Shown here: piece after piece, positions 7,583 through 13,863 of the stretch | Layout of the letters: each line of letters opens with the position of its first letter | Position numbering within the stretch: the stretch's first letter is position 1 | NCBI GenBank assembly: GCA_027600665.1 | Contig: JADGJL010000789.1 | Coordinates: forward strand, 1-13,863 | Length of the DNA: 13,863 nucleotides | Origin: Irineochytrium annulatum | Taxonomy: Eukaryota > Chytridiomycota > Chytridiomycetes > Chytridiales > Chytridiaceae | Direction of reading: 5' to 3' | The notes under the pieces: generated by a model | Told to the model about the DNA's origin: nothing | Database searches by the model: none | The model's input: the letters and a program-made list of their open reading frames with translations, nothing else | Made by a program: the position numbers and the translations under genes

Positions 7583-9333
7583 TTAACAATTCCAATTTTT
7601 GGGGCATTCACTAGAGGCGAGCCACCCATTTAGCCTCAGCAGGCGATGCGTAAGACCTCGGCCCAAATTCCAAAGGGTCTCGACACGTATCCCGTTTAGA
7701 TTCAGCCAAAACGGCACCATGCACTCCATCGCACATACAGTCGGCTTAATGCAGGGGTCGATGTAGCTGTCCATGCAGCCGACGAAGCCCGGAAGGCCAG
7801 TGGTGTTGTAAGTGACGTAGTCGTACACTGCGGGGAAGGACTTGAAGAAGTCAAGATAGATTATCATTGACGCCACCGAGCCAAATGCAAATTGGTCAGT
7901 TACTCCAACCGCCAGGGAACCGTCGGCGAGGCCACACCAGTAGAGGTGCTCATGCGAGGGCATCGGGATGAGAAGGGTACCCGGCGGAGGGGACCGGAAA
8001 GCCAATGGGGAGAAAGGGGCGGTAATCTGTTATTGCAAGGTATTGTTGAAGCGTAAGAAATTGCAAAGCCGGTGACACCGTACCATGTGGTCGGGACGCA
8101 TGCGCAAAACGGAATCGTAAATGACGCGGTGCTTCGCCGTGTAATTTTTGAACTCATTCCCCGCGAGGTGCAGCGATTTAATCTGAGAGTAAAGACGATT
8201 GATGTGCGCGCGGTCGCAGACGCTCTCGCCAGGATAAGCTGCAAACGTCAGAACGTGAACGCTGAATGTGGAGTGTACCCTCCGAGACGTTCGAAAGATG
8301 GTTGACTCTTATATGCTTGAGTCGATCCCCATAACATTCCTGAAAGTTCTGAACGACCTTGATCTCATCGTCTTCCCCCGAATCCTCCATGTAGGTGTAT
8401 ACGAAAACGTGGACACCCTTCCCGGGCCATCTGTCAAAGATGTTCTCCATATGCGATTTGCAGGTCTGTCGGTACGTCCTCGCGAGGCCCACCACGATGA
8501 CGGCTAATATCCCGGCCGAGTGATTTAACCTCCCTGCTTCCCAAAGCACGCAATGCGCCTTTTCGGTGATCCCGGAAGCCGCTAGGTTGGGAGACGAACT
8601 TTGAATTTGCAGAGTCCCATCATTTGAAATCGATAATGTCGGTTGCGCTTCTTCCTCCAGCTCGTTTGCGCTGCAATCATAGACGGTTCTGCTGGACCAC
8701 ACCTATTGATCGTTAGCTTGCTTCAGCGCGATCATGCAAATGTACTTCAACTACGTCTCCCGGAAACTCCATACTCCCAGACCTCTTCACTCGCAATACC
8801 CCATCTGCCCCGAGCTCGGCCACAAAACGCACTGGCCACCCGGCAAAGCCCGCCCCGCTGCTCCATAGCACATCGCAATGGGAGCAGTTGCAGGGAAGAT
8901 GCCGCTCCGAGTCCAATATCGGCGCCCTTGCCTCAGTAAACTCCAGCCGCCCATCCACATGGAGGTGCAAGCAGAATTGCGAGGATTTGGAGCGCAACGT
9001 GTCGCCAGGAAGCAGGACCGTCCCCGGTGTGAGCGCAGTCCGCACGGTCGGGGTCGACGCGATCGCGGCAGTGTCGAGCTTCGTCTTGGGGTCAAGGTCG
9101 GAGACAAAGGTTGACACGAGCAGGATGCAGGTGAAGAGACCGATTAGCGTCAGGCCCACGGCCTGTGAAGGTGAAAGAGATCATCAGCGCCCAACGATTC
9201 ATCGAGTGGGGACTGAGAAAGGAAGGGCTGGTCCGAAGAAAGAGGTATTGGAAAACAAACAACGGCCAGTGCTATTAACAGCAGTCGAGGACTCGCGAAC
9301 CTGGGAGCTGAGCGGAACCCTCAACCAGCTCAT
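7583..9333 (-). CDS. Bulb-type lectin / glycosyltransferase-like fusion, type II membrane protein (5 exons, 490 aa)
   Basis: Probable Golgi enzyme carrying its own lectin domain. Exons: 9333-9301 (tentative), 9162-8746, 8702-8279, 8238-8084 and 8026-7583; 1473 nt in frame. Exon 1 (MSWLRVPLSSQ) was chosen because it supplies a Met in phase and a short cytosolic tail before the anchor at residues 12-31 (LTLIGLFTCILLVSTFV); its 138-nt intron is long for this locus. Residues about 55-205 show three beta-prism-type repeats: LPGDTLRS...LHLHVDGRLEF/VLWSSG, VAELGADGVLRV/VEVWSS, LSISNDGTLQI/CVLWEAG. The strict mannose motif QxDxNxVxY is not kept, so sugar binding is uncertain. The second domain starts AVIVVGLARTYRQTC (about 217) and contains YDSVLRMRPD (332-341) and TDQFAFGS (386-393), motifs of nucleotide-sugar transferase-like proteins. 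The exact family and substrate are unknown. Paired cysteines near the end suit a lumenal domain. Confidence 0.85.
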
Positions 9334-9434
9334 CAAAGCCTCCGACCGAGACTGTCAAACTTCCATTTGCAAGAATTTACAAGACCTCCACAGCCCTCAT
9401 TATTCATTTCCTAATTGTTCTGCAAGCCTATCCG

Positions 9435-11609
9435 CTATCTCTTCTTCATTCGCCCACCGCGACGCACTGCCGACTTGTGCTTTCGCTTGAATTCATGTGT
9501 ATGCTGCTCCCGGGTTGCCTCCCAAGTCGTCATGACCTCATCCCTTTTAAGAATGTCAGCAGAGAGAAACACTCTAAAAAGACTTACATCGTCATATTGC
9601 GGAAGAAGGTTGGCTTAACTTCGCGGGCTAGCGTCCTAAACAGCAATTGAGCACACGAATGAGCGGTAGAGCCTACCTCATTGCGAGCTCAGGTTCGTCC
9701 ATGTGGAGAAAAAAGAAAGTCGACGATTTCAACACCGGCAATCCTTCATTCGGCACCGTATTCTAAAAACCTTAACAACGAACTGAATATTTGTATCATC
9801 ATACACACCTGTTGATGCTCGCATATTCGGTTGATGCCTTCGGCTTTCTGTCTCTTGGTTTCCCTTTCAAGTTGCGCCAGTCCCAAAGCATCGACAAGAC
9901 TAAAATGACCCGTCTTGCCCATGGCTGCCCCGCCTGTGGCACCTCCCAGTTCCCTCACAGCGTCGCCACCCAAACCAGGCCCTAAGACCTCTATTGTGGT
10001 CAACGACTTCTCTCCCTCTGTCTCCACATCACCGCTGAATAACGACGACAGAAGACCGCCACCGGACGGCGCCAAAGCTGCAGGTTCATCTTCGCCGAAA
10101 ACGAGAGCTCGGAGGTTTGCCGTCACTTCGTATGTTGGCGCTTTCACATGGGCTTCTTTCTTAAGGTTCGCAACCGGTTTTGGCGGCTCGTCCAGTTCCT
10201 CGCTTTCAGCATCGCTCTCGCCATATGCTACCCTCGGTTCACCAATAGGCTCGCCCCTATCCGCGTCTTGACCTTCATCACTCAACACATCCCACAACAA
10301 CCCCAACGACTTCTTCCTCTCCTCCTGAAGTCGGCGTGCGTCCTCCTCGGCCGCCTTCAGGGTCCCCACTTGCGGCCCGCTCCGAACCTTGCTCGGGTCA
10401 AGCAATAAGGCCGCGTCGGTCCCACCGGCCGTCTCAACAACGACGTCTCTGTCCTCGTCCATGACGATCAGCGGGCCAAGCGTCGCCGCTTTCCTCCTTT
10501 TCCCCCCCCGCAGCGCACGCTCCTCCTGTAAGCGATCCTCCTCCTCCTCCTCCCACCAACGCGACGTCGCCGCGAACCGGACTCGTTTCTTCTCGTCACG
10601 CTCGTCCGCGTCATCGTCGTCGTCAACTTCCATCCCATTCGCCTTCAACAACGCATCCGAAACATGGCGCGATATATTAGTGGCAGTCACCGCTTTTGCC
10701 CCTGCGGAGACCTCCGGCTCGAACACTCCAAGCGGCCGCAACGCCGGGTCCAGCGACATCCTCCACAACCTCCCGACCTTCATCGCATCCGCAGTGTGAC
10801 TGTTGGCCTCGTCGTCGCGATATCGTATGTATTTCCTCTCCTTCGCCTTCGTCGGGTCAAGCACGGTGACGCGATGCAACCTCCGATTCGGATTTTCAGG
10901 ATCCATTGACGAGACAATCCGTTGTACGCGCGTCCGCATCGGGAGAACCGCGCGCCCTTCCTTGGTCTTCTTCCACCCGTTCCCGTGCCGGATGGCCTGC
11001 GTGTTGGTGAGGGGCGCCATCGACTCGGCATGTTTCTGGCGGGCGCGTCGGAGGGATCTGGCGACATGTTTCGCGTTCGCGACGGCGATGGCGGCCGTTC
11101 GAGAAGGTTTTGATGACGCCGATGCTGACGCCGACCACTCATTTTCAAGCCTACCAAATTGAGTCCACTAAGCCCTTCAAACCGACGAACTACCTTTGCA
11201 GATAATTTGGCTTTGAATTCTCTACGCGAAGTTGCATACCCCGCCATTTGGATTTATTGTACACCCCGATGCCTGAACATTGTTAATTTTTTCCCTCAAG
11301 TGGCAGCAAAAGATTACATTTCGTCAAATTGGAAGACGAGATTTCAACCGTGACATGGGCAAACCCGCGATATCCTACGAAGATACGGTGGTCAACTGTG
11401 AAAACAGCAAGAAAGCAAAGCCGCCTTGGTTCGGCGCACTCACGATCAGGGATGTCTACCGTTACCACCGTGCCGAATGGAGAAAATCTTGAGATGAGCT
11501 CTTCTGACTTGACGGTCGAGTCAATTCCACCGACAAAGAGCCTGCGCTGCTCCCGGTCACCCATTTTTGGGGTGTCAAAACGTTTAATACCGAGTGGGCA
11601 CTTCCACAT
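9435..11609 (-). CDS. NOL8-like nucleolar RNA-binding protein (7 exons, 635 aa)
   Basis: Likely a nucleolar protein of ribosome biogenesis. Exons: 11609-11444, 11395-11318, 11272-11194, 11150-9809, 9762-9677, 9635-9588 and 9543-9435, with introns of 48, 45, 43, 46, 41 and 44 nt; 1908 nt in frame. Seen: an N-terminal RRM (RNP2 LFVGGI at 24-29, RNP1 YRGFAHVT at 64-71, closing with KWRGMQLRVENSKPNYLQR), the conserved NGWKKTKEGRAVLPMRTR block, a long acidic/Lys-rich middle (DDDDDADERDEKKRVRFA, WWEEEEEDRLQEE) and the NOL8-type tail (FFFLHMDEPEL, then KRKHKSAVRRGGRMKKR). The order RRM, GxVLP block, acidic middle, basic end matches the NOL8 family. The second Met (codon 16, 11564) gives a more usual RRM start (MGDREQRRLFVGG) and may be the true one. 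The gene's stop lies 101 bp from the start of the next gene on the same strand. Confidence 0.88.
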
Positions 11610-11617
11610 AGGCCCAC
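11594..11617. repeat. Inverted repeat GTGGGC/GCCCAC around the first ATG of the NOL8-like gene
   Basis: GTGGGC at 11594-11599 pairs with GCCCAC at 11612-11617, with a 12-nt loop containing the upstream ATG (11607-11609). In mRNA this would be a 6-bp G/C-rich hairpin over the first start codon. Chance is possible. Confidence 0.4.
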
Positions 11618-11627
11618 TGACCTAGCT

Positions 11628-11639
11628 GCGGCATGCCGC
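11628..11639. repeat. Perfect 12-bp palindrome GCGGCATGCCGC
   Basis: Self-complementary 12-mer 19 bp upstream of the first ATG of the NOL8-like gene, in its promoter or leader. It could be a dimeric factor site; no known factor is assigned. Confidence 0.4.
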
Positions 11640-12229
11640 TCCTCCCAGGACGGCTTTTCAGAGCAAATCGGTTCTCAACCAATCTGGGCAGATTCTTCGC
11701 TGGCTTTGGTGGAGAAGGTTGCTAGGGGGTCGAGACGAATTGCAGCAGGATTTATGCAGTCAAGGTGTTAACATTAAACTTGCGGGCTGAGAATTGCGAA
11801 GAAGATGTGTGCAGCTCCCGACCGCCGATTGTTATGAAGTTGAGACCCAACACAGGCAACCACGTCGCAAGCATTCAACTCGCAACTTCACAGCACTCCT
11901 CCACCTGTGATGCCGATCCTCCGGTGGCCTCAGGCGTGCCATCGGATATAACGAGTTTCAAATGAATTGTTGAGTAAATATGAAGACTTTGCGGGTTCAC
12001 TTTATCCGCCCGCTGCTTAAAATCTGTTGATAACCGAGTCATTGTTGTTAACGCTGTTTGCTGACGGTGAGAATTATGGTTGCTAAATCCGGAGAAAGCT
12101 CTCATCCTTTAATTCTTGTCGTTTAGTGGTGCGTTGTAATGCTGCGTAACTATTGATGAAACGGCCCTTCATTTCATGCCAAGCTGGCCAGCCACCAAAG
12201 CTTCATTTCGTGGGCAGGCCGCTGTTGAT
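11640..12229. other. Intergenic, upstream of the NOL8-like gene
   Basis: No supported gene. A minus-strand frame at 11875-12105 and a plus-strand one at 11765-11965 lack domains and splice into nothing longer. The stretch presumably contains the NOL8-like promoter. Confidence 0.45.
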
Positions 12230-12308
12230 GCTCCGCAAAGATATTATGGATTTGGTGAAGCCATGTTCCGCTCCGCAAAAAATTATGGATTTGGTGAAGC
12301 CATATTCG
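12230..12308. repeat. Tandem duplication of a 40-bp unit
   Basis: Unit 1 (12230-12269) and unit 2 (12270-12308) both begin GCTCCGCAAA and share ATTATGGATTTGGTGAAGCC, then CAT(G/A)TTC. They differ at a few bases and by about one base in length. The copies lie between the NOL8-like promoter and the TOP1 3' end. A short open frame runs through them, but there is no sign that it is translated. Confidence 0.8.
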
Positions 12309-12561
12309 CCGAAGTGTCGCTGATTGATATGTGTCTCATTAAATCTGTTCAATATCGCAGTGGTCAAGCTTGGTCACGTCATTACAGGGTGTTTACTTCT
12401 TTGCAAGTTCACAATATATCACACCGTTACGATGCGGCGCTTTAATTGTCCAGATACCAAATAGTAACGAAATAAATTGCAAGGGACAAATGTAAGGGTT
12501 CAAGCGGAATCGATAAAAGGCTACTGTGATGAAATACGTCTACAAATGAAATAAATACTAA
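12309..12561. other. Intergenic, downstream of TOP1
   Basis: AT-rich stretch that should contain the TOP1 3' untranslated region. A minus-strand ATTAAA (plus TTTAAT, 12441-12446) is a weak candidate poly(A) signal. Nothing else is seen. Confidence 0.4.
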
Positions 12562-13863
12562 TCAGAATTGCCAGCCCTTATAAGTCCGTAAGATATGCGA
12601 AAACACGACAACTATACCTCACCTCTTCAATGTGAGTCGCCCACTTAAACTTCTCAATCAAACTCTTGTTAAATATCTTCTCCAAGGGAACGTCGTGTTT
12701 ATTGCACCACGCAACAGATATCCTCGGATCAATGTAGTTTATCTTCGAAGTCCCTAAAGCCGTAGCTTTATTTTCATCCTAGAGGAACGTCAGTTGAAGC
12801 TATTACTGGTTTCTACCTTCTCAATTAATTGCATCTTCGCCGCCGCGATCTTCTTCGTATAATCCTCAATCTTCTTCCGCAGCGTTTCCGCAGAGCGAGA
12901 ACCTCTCTCCTTTTTGACCTTTTCCGGTTGCTTCAAAGGACTTAAACCCTCCTCCTTCCTCTTCTCGTTCGTTTTCTCCAGCTGCTTTTTTATTTTCTCT
13001 TCCTCCTTTTTTTCTTGCTCCTCCAAGTATCGACTGATGAAATCGTCGTCGATATCCGACTCTTCGGCGACCAGGTCCGGATTAGAACGTTTAAGTTTCG
13101 GCTCCATCTCCAACAGCTCCGCCTTTGCAAGAGATCGCTCATACTTTATACCGCGGATCTAAGCCTCAATTAGGACCAGCGCCAAGCGATACATGTTAGC
13201 GCCGACCTTGTCTTGTATTTTTCCGACTTGACTCCCGTGCGCCTTCGACACCGTCCTTTGGTGGTTGCAAAGGATAGCAACCATACGATTGGCGCGGTTG
13301 TAAGCAAGAACTTTTTCGGCAATCGTTCCTTCAACTGGCGTTTTCTCTAGCTCGTCCCAAAACGTCTTTGAGGCATTAAATGTACGGAATACTTTTGCCG
13401 TCAAGCCCTCCATGTAGTTCTTCAAGTGCGCGTTGAGTAAAGTTGTCTATATGCAGAGCCATTAGGTGGACGAAAAACTCGAAAACTACTCACGCTAAGG
13501 CGATCAAAAAGCAGATCACCGTCCTTCTTAGGCTCCTTCTTGAAAATAATCAAGTTTTTATAGACCTGCTCGTCTACTTCGACAGAGTTTTGATACCGGA
13601 TGGAATCCTTGCCGAGGAAGTCGAAGTGAACAGTCCTAGGGGGCTCTAGAGTAACGTGTTCATATCGAAGGGAGCAGCAGCCGACGGTATCTGCCTCGTC
13701 GTCGCCTTTCTCATTCCCGGCTCGGAGAGCAAACCGATCTATGAAATACATCGCGGTAGCCCGCTGACGCACTGCAGTTTGCTTGTCCTTGAGCTCGCGC
13801 CTATAGTCTTCGCGAATTCGGGCAACATGATTCTGCACGCCCAGGCAAAATAAGAACCAATCG
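12562..13863 (-). CDS. TOP1: DNA topoisomerase I (type IB), C-terminal 363 aa; 5' end outside the window
   Basis: Nuclear enzyme that relaxes supercoils by nicking one strand through a 3'-phosphotyrosyl link. Exons seen: 13832-13494, 13446-13207, 13158-12817, 12778-12623 and 12576-12562. Introns are 47, 48, 38 and 46 nt, and 13833-13863 is the 3' end of another intron (ends GTGCAG). All catalytic positions of the family are present: Arg in FALRAGNEK, Lys in FLGKDSIRY, Arg in AKVFRTFN, His in CNHQR and the active Tyr in SKINYIDPR (codon 12734-12736), corresponding to human R488, K532, R590, H632 and Y723. Between CNHQR and the Tyr lies a highly charged, Lys/Glu-rich, probably coiled linker of about 115 residues. 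The last exon encodes only GWQF and the stop, recreating the aromatic/acidic-type C-terminus of the family. The N-terminal tail and core subdomains I and II lie beyond the window edge. Confidence 0.97.

Noticed and set aside
11875..12105. Minus-strand frame of 76 codons upstream of the NOL8-like gene
   Set aside because: No domain, no convincing exon partners, and composition not clearly coding.
12176..12445. Plus-strand frame with repeated YGFGEA words
   Set aside because: The repeat is explained by the 40-bp DNA duplication; no domain or coding bias beyond it.
1..13863. CRISPR arrays, bacterial operons, tRNA or rRNA genes
   Set aside because: No regularly spaced repeats, cloverleaf with internal promoter boxes, or rRNA-like sequence was recognised; the gene structure is eukaryotic.

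Overview
The window is eukaryotic nuclear DNA, most likely from an early-diverging, chytrid-like fungus. The genes are compact and split by many very short GT-AG introns. I placed 25 complete introns plus one partial one, most 38-64 nt long. The families present are a VIP36-type cargo lectin, a LicD/fukutin-type phosphotransferase, a NOL8-type nucleolar RNA-binding protein and topoisomerase IB. The fungal placement is an inference; the eukaryotic call is secure. I rebuilt exon structures by hand: each joined reading frame is open, divisible by three and follows the conserved motifs of its family.

Layout. (1) 87-1744, minus: complete 9-exon L-type lectin gene, a type I membrane protein of 356 aa, with two consecutive microexons of 19 and 20 nt. 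(2) 1745-3504: mostly non-coding, with a short mosaic repeat and a possible acidic C-terminal exon on the minus strand at 2316-2502. (3) About 3505-4650, plus: decayed Ty1/copia-type retrotransposon pol, broken by frameshifts and stops but with its YVDD motif intact. (4) 4751-4797: two strong inverted repeats. (5) About 4845-5405, plus: dead LicD-family copy. (6) 5767-7392, plus: intact 4-exon LicD-family gene (482 aa, type II membrane topology). (7) 7583-9333, minus: 5-exon gene for a type II membrane protein that joins a bulb-type lectin domain to a glycosyltransferase-like domain. It is convergent with the LicD gene. (8) 9435-11609, minus: 7-exon NOL8-like gene. (9) 11610-12561: intergenic, with a 40-bp tandem duplication. 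(10) 12562-13863, minus: the last five exons of topoisomerase I, with the 5' end outside the window.

Three intact genes (cargo lectin, LicD transferase, lectin-glycosyltransferase) and one dead copy all belong to secretory-pathway glycan biology. The convergent LicD and lectin-glycosyltransferase pair is the most interesting candidate for a linked function, but that link rests only on proximity and shared topology. NOL8 and TOP1 are housekeeping nucleolar/nuclear genes.
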